Positions 41,146 through 50,989 of a stretch of 64,000 nt of DNA are shown here, piece by piece. The position numbers and the translations under genes are program-made. Each line of letters begins with the position of its first letter. The stretch's first letter is position 1. Under the pieces are notes generated by a model. The model saw only the letters and a list, made by a program, of their open reading frames with translations. It ran no database searches and was not told where the DNA came from. The DNA is from Diplonema japonicum (lineage: Eukaryota > Euglenozoa > Diplonemea > Diplonemida > Diplonemidae), in assembly GCA_964019335.1 (NCBI GenBank), contig OZ025753.1:186001-250000 (forward strand), given 5' to 3'.

Positions 41146-41520
41146 CTTTTCTTTTTTTTTTTTTTTTCCAATTTTTCTACATATTTCTTCTTCTTCTTTT
41201 TCTTTTTCCTCCCTCTCTTTTTTATCCCTCTCCCTCTCTCTCTCCCTTTTTTTTTTTTTTCTTCTTTTTTTTTTTTTTTTTTCGAGGGCCTGGTTGGGGT
41301 CCCATTCAACAAATCGCAAAAAGATTTTTAAAAAGAAAAGAGAAAGAAATCGTAAACCCCCCCCCCCCCCATACGTTCACCTTTAAAAAAGAAAAAAAAA
41401 ACCTCCCCTTTTTTTATTTTATTCCCCACCCCCCCGCCCATTTCTTTTTTTTCGATTGCATAAAAAACACGGGCTCTTGCAAAGTACGAAAACAGGGAAG
41501 GGGGGAAAAAAAAAAAAGGA
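41146..41520. other. Low-complexity leader of GPx gene
   Basis: Pyrimidine-run and C-run DNA, then an A-run ending two bases before the ATG. Confidence 0.5.
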
Positions 41521-42066
41521 ATGCCGTCTACTGTTTACGATTTTGATTTCGGCTGCGACATAAACGGCAACAAGGTAACGCGGGGAATGCTTGAAGGGAA
41601 GGTGTTGCTTATTGTGAACGTTGCCTCGCTTTGATACCTATCGAAGGCGCACTACAGCGCCTTCAGGGAGCTCACGGAGAGGTTCGGCGGCAGAGGGTTC
41701 CTCATCGTGGCCTTCCCCAGCAGGCAGTTCGGGGGACAGGAGAACTCCGACCCCAGCAGCATACGCGACTTTGCAGCTTCTTATAAGTACGACGGCTTGA
41801 TGATGCACCTGACCAAGATCATCAGACACTACCATTGCTTCCCATGCCCCCCTTGCATATGCTGTTGTGTAAGAAACAACATACATCCTCTCTGGGCCCA
41901 TTTACAGGGCTCTCAAAGGGTCGTGTGGAATTTCGAGAAATTTTTAATTTCACGCCGGGGCACGCTTCTGACCAGAATGCTCCCCAACGAAGGTGTGCAC
42001 AAAGCAGATAAATGCGCCACAAATGTCCTACTGGAAGCGATTGAAAAAGCATTAACCACTGGTTAA
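41521..42066 (+). CDS. Glutathione peroxidase, probable selenoprotein (TGA = Sec38)
   Basis: The frame from the ATG at 41521 to TAA at 42064 (181 residues, normal GPx length) is interrupted once, by TGA at 41632-41634. That codon falls exactly where the catalytic Cys/Sec sits: LLIVNVASL-TGA-YLSKAHY aligns with the family's NVAS-x-C/U-x-x-T-x-x-Y. The rest of the catalytic tetrad is present: Q69 in FGGQE context and W136-N137 in VVWNFEKFL. GPx reduces H2O2 and lipid peroxides with thiols. The best reading is selenocysteine; a nonsense mutation at just that codon is the alternative. I did not find a convincing SECIS in the 3' flank. A 15-residue insertion with six Cys (about 101-115) is unusual. 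Confidence 0.7.
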
Positions 42067-42689
42067 AGAAGAAAAAAAAAAAAAAAGAAATAAATAAATA
42101 AAACAAAGTGAAGTGCCTTTTTTTAGTCCCAGTGCCTTTAAAGGAAACAACAAAGAGAATGCACCTTTTTTTTTTTTTAAAAAAAAAAAGAAGAAAAAAG
42201 AAAAAGGAAAAAAAAGAATGTGTGTTTTTTTTTTCCCTTGGCAGGGATCTCGGGGAGGGGCAGGGGGGTTTAAATTCTTTTTTTTTATATATATGAAGAA
42301 TATACACAACAACGTAAGAATCCTGACGACCCACCCCCGAGGGCATGGAAAGGTTTTAAAAAGAAAGAAAAAAGAAAACGAAAAAAGAAAAAAAAAAGCA
42401 AAGAGATTATTTAAAAGAAAGCAACGAAAAGAAATGCCACCCCCCCCCCCCCTCCCCCTTACGTCTTTGAGAGTGATGTGTCTTTCTCTTTTTACCAGTG
42501 CCTTTAAAGGAAAAACAATGAGACACCAAAAAAGGTGTTTTTCTTTTTTTAGGTCAAAGTTGTGCACACAAAGAAAAAAAAGGAGAAGATAAAAAAGAAG
42601 TTTTTTTTTTGTTTTTTTTTTTCTTATCACACAGCGACGCCTATTCACATTTCACTCAGGGAAAGATAAGGGGGGCGGGAAAGTGTGTC
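42067..42689. other. 3' flank of GPx and leader of cyclase 3
   Basis: A/T-run DNA. A repeated CAGTGCCTTTAAAGGAAAC motif occurs at about 42128 and 42498. CACAGTTTC-type SECIS landmarks were not clear. Acceptor-like TTCACTCAG at 42651-42659 precedes the cyclase ATG. Confidence 0.4.
42658..42659 (+). promoter_or_regulatory. Candidate trans-splice acceptor AG
   Basis: CACATTTCACTCAG, 30 bases before the ATG at 42690; an alternative acceptor (CTTATCACACAG) lies at 42623-42634. Confidence 0.4.
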
Positions 42690-44789
42690 ATGAAGTGCTG
42701 CCTCTTCTCACGCGCGGTTCTCCCAACAGATGACCCAACTACTGCGTTCCGCAAGAAAGTGTTCATTTCATCCCTGCTGGCAGGCGCGGCCATCTATCTC
42801 CTTAATATTCTATCTGGCTCAGAATCGAGCATAGTGTTTTGGCGCAGGTTGTCTTACATTGTAGTTTCGCTCGGGGTTGCATGTCAGATCATCCTCGAGA
42901 GAAGGCTGAGGTCCCTTGTGATACACACTACAACCGTCTTCTACGGCACAATGTTCCTTTTCGGTGATCTGATGGCGTTTGCTGAAGGCTACGCCAGAAT
43001 GTGGCCTTTCTTCATCGTCCTCATTGATATCTGCCTTGTTACCAGGATGGGGAACCACGTCACAATGAGCTTGCTTGTCATGCTCGTTCTCTATCTTGCC
43101 GTCCTGCTCTTCGAGAACACCTACCGGTTCGGCCTTTACGATCTTTCATTTCTCGCCTCGCAAGAAGAGCGTCGCAAGGTTGTAGACTGTTCCAGCCTTC
43201 CCTGTCCGATGGAGTTGAGTACTAGCATTCAGCTGTTTTTGTCTCAGGTGTTCGTGTTCCTTCTTGACTTCTACTTCACACGCAGCTTTGCGAACGGCCT
43301 CCATGCGGAGCACGACAAGATGAACAAGGTGATCGCGGCGACGGAGCAGATTGCGACCTCCTTCTCCCGTTTCGACCTTGAAGCGGCAGAGGCTGTCATC
43401 GACTCCGCCTCCCTCCCCCCTCCGCTGCTCCTCTCCTTCAGCAAGATCTTGGAAAACCTGAAGGGTTACCGTCCTTACCTCCCCGATGCCCTCTTCCACA
43501 GCATGCACACCGAGGCATTGGCAAACTTCGACATCCCGGCTCCTGGTCTGAAGTCACACCGGTCTACACTCGTCTTCACCGACATCCAAGGCTCGACGGC
43601 AACATGGGAAGCGTGCCCTGAGGGGATGAGGGATGGGCTTCAGGTCCACAACACTGCAATCCGAGGCTGCATAGTTGACCACAGCGGGTACGAGGTGAAG
43701 ACGATCGGGGATGCCTTCATGGTGGCCTTCGAGAGTGCTTCCGATGCTGTGTGGTTCGGTCTGTCTGTTCAGGAGAGGCTCGTGGGAAGCTCGTGGCCTG
43801 AGGAGCTCCTGTGTCTTGAGAGCTGTTCATGGCAGCAAGAAGGCCCCTGGTGTGGACTTCGTGTTCGTGTTGGAATACACTGCGGGGAGGTGGAGGTGCA
43901 GCTGAACAACTTGACTAATCGGTACGACTACTTCGGGAGCACTGTGAACAAGGCGGCTCGCATGGAAGGGGCTTGTGTGGGCGGGGCTGTTGCTGTCACT
44001 TCTGAGGTGTTGGAAGCAGTTGCCCCACTTGACTTAATATGCGTCATCCCAATGGGAGAGGTGGAATTAAAGGGTGTGAGTGATCTAGTGTCTCCCTTCC
44101 TCCTTCTACCTGAAAGCCTTTGTGGGAGGAAGCCCTTCATGGAACAACAGCTTCTTCTGAAGTGTGAGGACAGGAGGCTGGCAACCATGAACTTCACTGG
44201 TGCAGAGTCGCATTCAAGCCACACTAGCGAGCTCATGTCTTCTCACATGCAGCAACGCCCCTCTGCCACTGTCGGGAGGGTGGTAATTGCTTTAAAGAGC
44301 TACATTGACGGGGTCGAGGCAACCATGAACAACGGGCTTCTTAAGGTTCTGACATGCACTGAGAGGTCACACGGTTCTGTTCTGTCGCTTCAAGGGAACA
44401 GGGTAGGGGTGTGCTGGAATGGTTTGAAGAGTTGTGCGACTCATGTTGAGAACTCGTTGGCGTTCGTGAAGATGCTCGGGAGGGCAGACCCATGCTTCCA
44501 CATCGGGCTGTCCACTGGGGCCATTCTCCACGGGACTGTGGGTGCTCGGGCTCAGAAGTTCATGTCCGTCCTCGGGGCCTGTGTTGCGGTGGGCGACACG
44601 TTGTGTGACGATGCTGTTTCGGATGGTGTTCTGTGTTACTACGCGGCACGCAACGAGCCAGCTGAGATGGATGAGCTTTCCATTACAAGCAAGGGCACGG
44701 TACTGGCACCTGATGACTGTCTGATGCAGCTGCGGCGGGTGGAGTTGGTTACTGCATCACAGACCGTACTTGGTTTTGAGGAAGCTTAG
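42690..44789 (+). CDS. Membrane adenylate/guanylate cyclase, paralogue 3
   Basis: 699 residues, same architecture as the copies at 25291 and 28464. The first 20 codons are nearly identical to paralogue 1 (DDPTTAF), the membrane half is unique, and from YRFGLYDLSFLASQ onward the catalytic half is nearly identical in DNA to the others. The linker between the two cyclase halves (about 480-530) varies among all three. Both metal Asp residues and the VNKAAR block are intact in domain 1. It lies 12 kb from paralogue 2, separated by unrelated genes and a LINE. Confidence 0.85.
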   Translation: MKCCLFSRAVLPTDDPTTAFRKKVFISSLLAGAAIYLLNILSGSESSIVFWRRLSYIVVSLGVACQIILERRLRSLVIHTTTVFYGTMFLFGDLMAFAEGYARMWPFFIVLIDICLVTRMGNHVTMSLLVMLVLYLAVLLFENTYRFGLYDLSFLASQEERRKVVDCSSLPCPMELSTSIQLFLSQVFVFLLDFYFTRSFANGLHAEHDKMNKVIAATEQIATSFSRFDLEAAEAVIDSASLPPPLLLSFSKILENLKGYRPYLPDALFHSMHTEALANFDIPAPGLKSHRSTLVFTDIQGSTATWEACPEGMRDGLQVHNTAIRGCIVDHSGYEVKTIGDAFMVAFESASDAVWFGLSVQERLVGSSWPEELLCLESCSWQQEGPWCGLRVRVGIHCGEVEVQLNNLTNRYDYFGSTVNKAARMEGACVGGAVAVTSEVLEAVAPLDLICVIPMGEVELKGVSDLVSPFLLLPESLCGRKPFMEQQLLLKCEDRRLATMNFTGAESHSSHTSELMSSHMQQRPSATVGRVVIALKSYIDGVEATMNNGLLKVLTCTERSHGSVLSLQGNRVGVCWNGLKSCATHVENSLAFVKMLGRADPCFHIGLSTGAILHGTVGARAQKFMSVLGACVAVGDTLCDDAVSDGVLCYYAARNEPAEMDELSITSKGTVLAPDDCLMQLRRVELVTASQTVLGFEEA

Positions 44790-45327
44790 CGGTTCGGGCT
44801 GGGTTTTGGTTTTTTATTTTTTTTTAGTTTAGCCCCCCTCACAGCGCGTTGCTTATCATTCGTTTCCTATCACTGAATACTTTACGTTTTCTGTTCCCCC
44901 CTTTTTTTATTTGTTTCAAAGAAGACTAGTTGATGGCAGCGAGATGAGTTTGTGTTTATTAGGTGAAAATACCGCTCGTGCACACAAACAAATCCCCCTC
45001 CTCCCGTTCCCCATTTTTTCAAACAGGTAAACCGCGTTGTGTTTGCTTTTTTTTCAAAGAGCGTCCTCAGGTGGCTGAAAGACCTAGATTGTGCGCACAA
45101 AAAGTTTCTTATTTCAACGCACCCACGGGAGGCAGCCCCTCAGCTGGGATTGTCCTTTTTTTACTTTGAGAGGGTAATTACTAGGACGGTAAGAGTGGCA
45201 TGGAGCCCCCGTCTACCCCGCTTATCGAAGAGATTGTACGGTGCAGCGATTTGCACATCTTTTCTGTGTTCCTTTTTTGTTTCTTTCTTCTATTCTATAT
45301 AAATATAATATAATGATATAAATAAAA
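44790..45327. other. Intergenic stretch, nothing recognised
   Basis: Short pyrimidine runs and unique sequence. GCTCGTGCACACAAACAAAT resembles DNA just after the SINE at 5556, but no element could be defined. Confidence 0.4.
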
Positions 45328-45422
45328 GTACATCAGATGTGTTGTTCGCTGTTGACCTCCTCGTCGGTAACAGTTCTTGTGCAGGGTGCCACCAACACTG
45401 GCCTCCTTTATCTCTTATATTT
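45328..45422 (+). repeat. SINE-like repeat, internally deleted
   Basis: The head (ACATCAGATGTGTTGTTCGC...CTCCTCGTCGGT) joins directly to the tail (ACAGTTCTTGTGCAGGGTGC...CTCCTTTATCTCTTATA); the middle is missing. Confidence 0.65.
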
Positions 45423-45570
45423 ATTATTATTTTTTTTTTCTTTCTTTTCCCGTGTCCACAAACAATGCTAAGAACGGACTCTTTTTTTGCTTCTTTCATT
45501 TCTTTTTTTTCCTCAAAAGGGGACTCGTCTTCTTTCTGTTTTCAGTTCTACACCCCACATATATTTCTGC

Positions 45571-45572
45571 AG
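45571..45572 (+). promoter_or_regulatory. Candidate trans-splice acceptor AG
   Basis: CATATATTTCTGCAG, 17 bases before the ATG at 45589; a strong pyrimidine-CAG site. Confidence 0.5.
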
Positions 45573-45588
45573 GAAGAAAAAAGGAAAG

Positions 45589-47301
45589 ATGACACAGATC
45601 AGACCTCCCAGGAACACAAATCTACTGCGCAAAGCTGTTCCAACTGTGCCTAAGTTCAAGGTAGTGTGGGTGGCCAAGCCAGACGACGCGGATGCCTATC
45701 GTAGATTTCTTGAGCTGAACAAAGGAAGGGACGTTGTTCGTGTCGATGGCGAAGCTGGAATGCGGGCAGAGATCGAAGGGGGCAGGGTGGGGTGGGTGGT
45801 ACAAGGCGGCTCGGCTGCAAAAACCGCCGCAAAAAACAACAGATTTATACAACTGGGAAAACCAAGCGCCTCCTCCTTAAACCAGACAGAGGAGGTGTTT
45901 ATGTACATCTTTGACGACCATTCCTGCCACTTTGGGAGCCTAGCCAGCACTACATATAACAACATCCCTTCAAATGTGACTCAGATCTCACACGCTGGTA
46001 CCTTGGAGCTGTCCCGTGACGCTTGCCCCAATGCCTTCCATAATGGAAGAATACACCAGTCTGATCACAAGGTGCTGCTTGACGCCATCATTGAATGCGA
46101 CAGCAGCCCAAGGGGAGGAACACCGGTCATTGTCACAGTACCTTGTCAAGGCGACGAGAAGCTGACGCAGTACTTAAGGCAGCGGGTGCCTTGTCCTACT
46201 TACTACACCTGCCACGAGGCGCTGACGCTTCTTTCTCACGGTGAGACCTCCGGCATCGTTATCACCATCCATAATTGCTATGCCAGAATCGTCCCTGTTC
46301 TGGATGGCAGCCCTCTTGTAGACTACATCACCACCCACAACGGCTTTTGCATTCAGGTCAACGTCAAAAACACATACGTGTTGCCTGATGCGAAGATCAA
46401 GTCGCTGCTCGCTGCTGTCGAATCCCACGCTGTGCTCAACAGTACTGTCGCGCCATCCTATATCTCGGATAAGGAATTCTACAGAATCCTAGGGCACGCC
46501 GGTTTCCCTCATGAGACAGACGAGGATGCGTGGCTGGAGTGCGAAAAGGTTTTCTTCAAGGACATCGATAAGGTCTTGCGGAGACGTTACATGTGTACCT
46601 TCCGCACAACTCCTGTGAAGGCATCCCCCGTGTCGCACACTGGCATTATCGAGAAGATCCACGAATGTGTCGCAAAACTACCGAAATCAGAGCTGGGGAA
46701 GGTCTGCAAGAGGATTATTCTGGACGGACCTGGGGCAGATGTCACCGGAATGCGCGAGCGTATCGAAGAAAGCCTATTCCCTAACCCACCGGAAAAGACC
46801 GGGGCATGGACCATTGGGGAGCGGCACCCCACTGAACTCGACAGAAATCTCTCTCAGGCCCTGACGCGGCAGCATCAGGCAGGGTCAAGATTCTACCATG
46901 TAGGGGGCAGCGTGTACGACCTTGTTGGGCTCAAGAAGCTCACACCCTCTCTGAGAAACAAGAACTTGTCACGCCGAATAACACCTCCGAACCACCCCAC
47001 GTTGCCCGTGTTCGCCTGTCTCCCTCACGATGTGGTTGTTAACGTGCTTTCGTACTTAGAGCCCTTGGAGCTGCACACTGATGGGCATGAGATCATGGAC
47101 CCTCCACGTACCGCGAAAGGAAGCACTCTGAGCAGCATCATCCAGGCATACCTTGGGGCACGGGTAGCCGCTGAGAGAACGTCCCGAGAGGCCATAAGAG
47201 CCGCGAAGCAACATAACAGTGAACGAGGTGTCCGTGTACTTCTCGACACTCAGGCTTTCATGCAGAGCACAGCACGCGCCAGGTTGGCACACCGTGTCTG
47301 A
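45589..47301 (+). CDS. Divergent actin-related protein with C-terminal F-box
   Basis: 570 residues. The middle follows the actin fold: HKVLLDAIIECD with VIVTVPCQG (actin ETLLDAI/VxxTEP-like region), GIVITIHNCYARIVPVLDGS in place of actin's GIVLDSGDG-x-T-x-x-VP-x-x-x-G, and IILDGPGADVTGMRERIEES in place of the VLSGGTTMFPG-x-x-R block. The phosphate-binding Asp/Gly residues are replaced, so ATP binding is doubtful. After the actin part, CLPHDVVVNVLSYLEPLEL at 477-495 fits an F-box, the SKP1-binding motif of SCF ubiquitin ligases. The combination suggests a substrate adaptor using an actin-like surface (inference). The start at 45589 follows a good splice-acceptor-like site. Confidence 0.6.
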   Translation: MTQIRPPRNTNLLRKAVPTVPKFKVVWVAKPDDADAYRRFLELNKGRDVVRVDGEAGMRAEIEGGRVGWVVQGGSAAKTAAKNNRFIQLGKPSASSLNQTEEVFMYIFDDHSCHFGSLASTTYNNIPSNVTQISHAGTLELSRDACPNAFHNGRIHQSDHKVLLDAIIECDSSPRGGTPVIVTVPCQGDEKLTQYLRQRVPCPTYYTCHEALTLLSHGETSGIVITIHNCYARIVPVLDGSPLVDYITTHNGFCIQVNVKNTYVLPDAKIKSLLAAVESHAVLNSTVAPSYISDKEFYRILGHAGFPHETDEDAWLECEKVFFKDIDKVLRRRYMCTFRTTPVKASPVSHTGIIEKIHECVAKLPKSELGKVCKRIILDGPGADVTGMRERIEESLFPNPPEKTGAWTIGERHPTELDRNLSQALTRQHQAGSRFYHVGGSVYDLVGLKKLTPSLRNKNLSRRITPPNHPTLPVFACLPHDVVVNVLSYLEPLELHTDGHEIMDPPRTAKGSTLSSIIQAYLGARVAAERTSREAIRAAKQHNSERGVRVLLDTQAFMQSTARARLAHRV

Positions 47302-47747
47302 AAAAGAAAGGGGGTGGGAAGGCCACTCAGGTTTCTACCCGGTGGCTACTTTTTTTCTTTTGAGCGACAACACCAACGACACATCTTTTTACCATATTCC
47401 CTTGCCCCGTTCTGGTCTCCTTTTTTTTTTTTTTTAAATCTTTTTTATTTTATTTTTCGCCCTAACTGCCGTCACCTCCTTTTTTTTTTTTTTTTGTCGC
47501 ATATTTCTTTTGCTCATCGGGCGTGAGGTTCAATTGAGCTTAACACTGCCTGAACTTGGAGGTTCTTCGGCCTCCTCTTTGGTCTTTCTTTCTTTTTTCT
47601 ATGAATAGTGCCTGCATGGTATGTTCGCCTGTCACGATGAAGAATATTAGAATGCGTTGCAATTAGTCCCCCCCCCCCCCCCTCTTTTTTCATTTCTTTT
47701 TAAAGAAAAACACATATTTCTCAGGCTTGAAGACACACCACCCCACG
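47302..47747. other. Low-complexity spacer
   Basis: T-run and C-run DNA. An acceptor-like CATATTTCTCAG ends at 47724, 23 bases before the next ATG. Confidence 0.5.
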
Positions 47748-48125
47748 ATGCCGAGCCCTGTGAACAACAAGAGGAAGCGTATTTCCGAGTGGAGCGAGGT
47801 GACCGCAGGGTCGCAGCAAACCGCAGAGGAGCTCCTGGAGGAGGCAGGGGCGTCCTCGTTCGAGAAGGGAAGTTGCTACTACCGCCTTGGGAAGAGCAAG
47901 GAGAAGATCTCCGCGACGAGGGACATGGTGTCAGTGAAGGAGGGGGATTCGGAGCCTGACATGACAAGTGCGAAGAAGATCAAGAAACTGTGCGGATGGA
48001 AGGAGGACAAGTCTATCAGCGTCACCAACCGCTCTGTCCCCGAAGGTAGGGATGTCTACATCAAGGTGACGGCCCCCAAAAAGAAGTTCAGGGTTGGCAC
48101 CCGTGTCCTAATTGAGGTAGAATAG
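47748..48125 (+). CDS. Small basic hypothetical protein
   Basis: 125 residues from the ATG at 47748. The N-terminus has NNKRKR, a possible nuclear localisation signal. The middle is charged (EELLEEAGASSFEKGSCYYR, then LGKSKEKI) and the C-terminus is strand-rich (GRDVYIKVTAPKKKFRVGTR). No family recognised. Gene-like because of its base composition, clean frame, upstream acceptor-like site and position in the one-strand array. Confidence 0.6.
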   Translation: MPSPVNNKRKRISEWSEVTAGSQQTAEELLEEAGASSFEKGSCYYRLGKSKEKISATRDMVSVKEGDSEPDMTSAKKIKKLCGWKEDKSISVTNRSVPEGRDVYIKVTAPKKKFRVGTRVLIEVE

Positions 48126-48240
48126 TACAACAACGAAAGGAAAAAAAACAGTTGTTTTTTTTTTTGCTGAATGCGAAAAAGAAATTGGCTTTTTCTTTTT
48201 AGAAAGTGTTAGTAAAGCAGACCCCCCCCCCCCCCCTCCC

Positions 48241-48541
48241 CTAGGCATAGTGGTGAGACGACTCGCACCAAATTCTCGCACATTCTCGCATGCGAGAATG
48301 ATGCGAGAATTTTTTTGGCTGAAACTTCAACAGGGAAAGCTAGGTGCCTGAGTGTCAAAATCTTCTAAGGACCTCAACAGGCAGTGCTTTGCCCCGTGGT
48401 GGGGCAAAGACGGGTGGACGAATCGTGCGAGAATCATGCGAGAATGTGCGAGAGTGTGCGAGAATGCGAGTCGTTTTGCGAGAATTTCGGCTCAGATTTT
48501 TTTTAATGCGAGAATGCGACTCGCACCACCACTATGCCTAG
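48241..48541. mobile_element. Foldback element with GCGAGAATG iterations
   Basis: CTAGGCATAGTGGTG at the left is inverted at the right (CACCACTATGCCTAG, ending 48541). Between them GCGAGAAT or its complement is repeated about ten times in both directions, so the 300 bases can fold on themselves. The right end coincides with the left end of the next element. Confidence 0.7.
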
Positions 48542-49190
48542 GGGGTCACATGGGGGTGGTAAAGTGGGTTTTTTCAAATTCGGAAATGCAGAGCACTGGA
48601 GCTGCTTAAACCATGTAAAACACCCCCTTCTCGACCAAAAAATCGATTTCCGCCCGGTACTTTTCACTTTTGGGCACCTACAAGGCATTATTTTGCATTA
48701 AAAGAGGTGACCACGACGGTTTGGTACCTGGCCTGTTGCCTCCCCTGTGGTTTCTGAATTTTCTGAATTTTCTGAAAATTTTAGAATTTGACCATGGTTG
48801 TACCACCCTTTGAACGCGGCTCTTTAGGACGCCGCTACCATTTGAACGGCAGGGTACTGTCTTACATCGCCGATTGTGAACTTTTCTGTGTTTTGCGCGG
48901 CATTTCTGATGAATATCTATCATTTTCCCGAGGTTAGGAGTAAGTTTGTTTTTGCAAAGATTTCAGGTACCAAACCGTGGTCACTGTTTTTCAAAAATAC
49001 AGATAAAGCATTAACAAGTGCTCAGAATTGCTCTAATCTGGCGAATTTTGATTTTTTGGTTAATTTGGAGGGTATTGGGCGGTTTTTTTTACCTTAGGGA
49101 AAAAAATTTTAAAAAACCTTTTTTTTTCACGTTTAACCACGTTTTTAAGGACCATTTAAAAAAAAAAAAAAAGGACCATGTGACCCCCCC
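48541..49190. mobile_element. MITE family 2 with long inverted arms
   Basis: Ends GGGGGTCACATGG (48541) and CCATGTGACCCCC (49176-49190). Arms of about 200 bases are related (GGTGACCACGACGGTTTGG near 48705 versus CCAAACCGTGGTCAC near 48970). The left arm resembles 2698-2960. No ORF of note. Confidence 0.65.
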
Positions 49191-49706
49191 TATCCCCCCC
49201 CCCCCCCCTTCTGCTCGATTTAAGTTTTTGTTTTTTCCTTTTTTTTTAAATCTTGATCTTTGTCATAACAGGCAGGTTCTTCCAAACGTCAACTCTTTTT
49301 TTTTTTTTGTATTTTACCCTCTTTTTTTGGTGGACTATGGAGATTCAAAGAAGTACAACATCAAATGTGGTGTAGCACCCGAGTAGAGGAACGTATTGCA
49401 GATGACGGGGCACTAACTGGCAAGCTAGACCTTTGGTTGGGTCTATGGTACACTTGGAGCCAACTGGTGGTCGTACTGAGCGCCGTTTGACTTGTCACCT
49501 TGACGTTACAAGATCGAGTTTTCTTCCTTTTCATTTTCTGAAAAAGAAAAAACGCGACAACACCTTAAAGAAAAAAAACAAAAACGCAAGATATTTACCT
49601 TTTTCTTTCTTTTACTTTTTTTTTTTTTTGAAGATTTTTCTTTTATTTCTATCTTGGCAGGTACCCTTGCTCTGTCACCTGTCATGTGTGTCTCGTTAGC
49701 ATTTTG
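49191..49706. other. Low-complexity stretch with degraded SINE head
   Basis: C-run and T-run DNA. AAGTACAACATCAAATGTGG and TAGCACCCGAGTAGAGGAAC at about 49350-49395 are a decayed SINE head. Confidence 0.4.
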
Positions 49707-50532
49707 TCGCTGCGAAGGGCGGCGAGGACGTGGAGGCACTGCTGAAGAGGTTAGCGGACGATGAGCTGTCTCCCTGGCTGGGGACGTACGCGATCGTGGC
49801 GGCGGCGGTGAGGAAGGACGGAGCTACCTTGGGCGAGGTGGTTAGAAGAAGCAAGTCGTGGATCCTGACGGCAAGGGCTGTGCAGGCTTTGGCAAAGTTC
49901 GACCAGACACAGGTCGGGGAGATCTTCCTCCACAAGGACACCTCGCTGCAGCTGAAGTCCGTGATCGTGCCGACCTTGGTGCAGATCAACGCCTCTATCC
50001 TTCAAACAATACAAGAGAACTCTGTGCTGGGGGGCTCTTGGCTTGCGTTGCTGCTCCTCTGTCGAACCACCATTACTCCTGCACACAAGGAGCTCGTCCG
50101 CGCGTGGCTCCCGAAGCTGGCAAGGTTCACGAAGCTGGAGCCCAAGCCAGGAACGTCGGCCTACGCACCCCTTGGGAAGAGTCACGTCTATGGAAAGATC
50201 GATTTGGAGAACATCTACCAGTCCCTGGCGAAGAAGTACCCCGAGGTGCTGCTGGAGATGCTTGGTGCGGACTTCGAGGACTCTGTGACCGCCCCGGTCA
50301 TGAAGTGCTTGCTGGAGGAGACGCCGTTCGAGAACTTCGAGACGACAGTGGAGTCTGTCCAGCACTTGGAAGAGCTGTTCAGCCTCTGCTTGGATTGGGG
50401 GGCTGGTGACTGGATGAGCTCCTGGTCGTTCTGGGCTGCTTCTGCCTTTGTTCACCACCGGGTTCTCTCACCTACGAGCAAAGAGAGAACAGTGTTCTGA
50501 GGTTCAGCAAGGATGTCTTGGGGAGGATGGAT
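49707..50532 (+). pseudogene. Truncated, internally deleted copy of the solenoid gene
   Basis: Nearly identical in DNA to 52961-53512 and then, after a junction at about 50272, to 54429-54684 of the intact gene. It therefore lacks the first 25 codons, about 915 internal bases and everything after codon 600. Near its end the reading shifts (SKERTVF, then stop). At 50532 it changes to LINE-C sequence. The high identity shows the duplication is recent. Confidence 0.85.
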
Positions 50533-50910
50533 GCGGTCGACCTAATTGCAACAGAAAGGATCCACATGGATGGTGAAGACCTAGCGAGCTGGGCAAGAAA
50601 AATCGGCGGAATCCTAAGAGTTTTGGACAGGATTCACCAAAAAGGCACGGGGAGTCACCTGATTCCAGCAGAACCTAAAAAATCAGTACACTCTTTGCGT
50701 ACCCTAGGGCTCCACAGCCAACCCATCACTGGGTACTCCACTCGACCGGTCTTCGCATCCCCGAAGGTCACCCACCCTATCCTAGAGGAACAGTTACGAA
50801 CTCATTGCATCCTCAACAACTCGCTAGTTGGTTTCACGCCCAAGCTGCTGATGAGATACTACGACGGGCCTAAGGCACTACCACGACAGAAGGGATCAAA
50901 CACTAGATGA
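50533..50910 (+). mobile_element. LINE-C 3' end (diverged non-LTR family)
   Basis: About 125 codons translate to a region parallel to the LINE-B C-terminus: SVHSLRTLGLHSQPITGYST, then RPVFASPKVTHPILEEQLR, compared with RVHTLRSIGRTKAVIGWNRR, then AIFASPKTKHDLEALKGQ. It is clearly the same domain but strongly diverged, so a third LINE family. It is joined directly to the broken solenoid copy and followed by repeat family C. Confidence 0.65.
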
Positions 50911-50989
50911 GTTGATTGTCGTTAGGCGATCCTGTCACATACTGCAGGCTCCCTCAAAGACATCTTTTATTTGAAAGTTCATCACGAAA

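Noticed and set aside
42070-42290. SECIS element after the GPx gene
   Set aside because: Some GTGA and GAGAAT pieces could be read as a quartet, but I could not draw a stem of the right length with the AA apical loop, so it is not listed as a feature.
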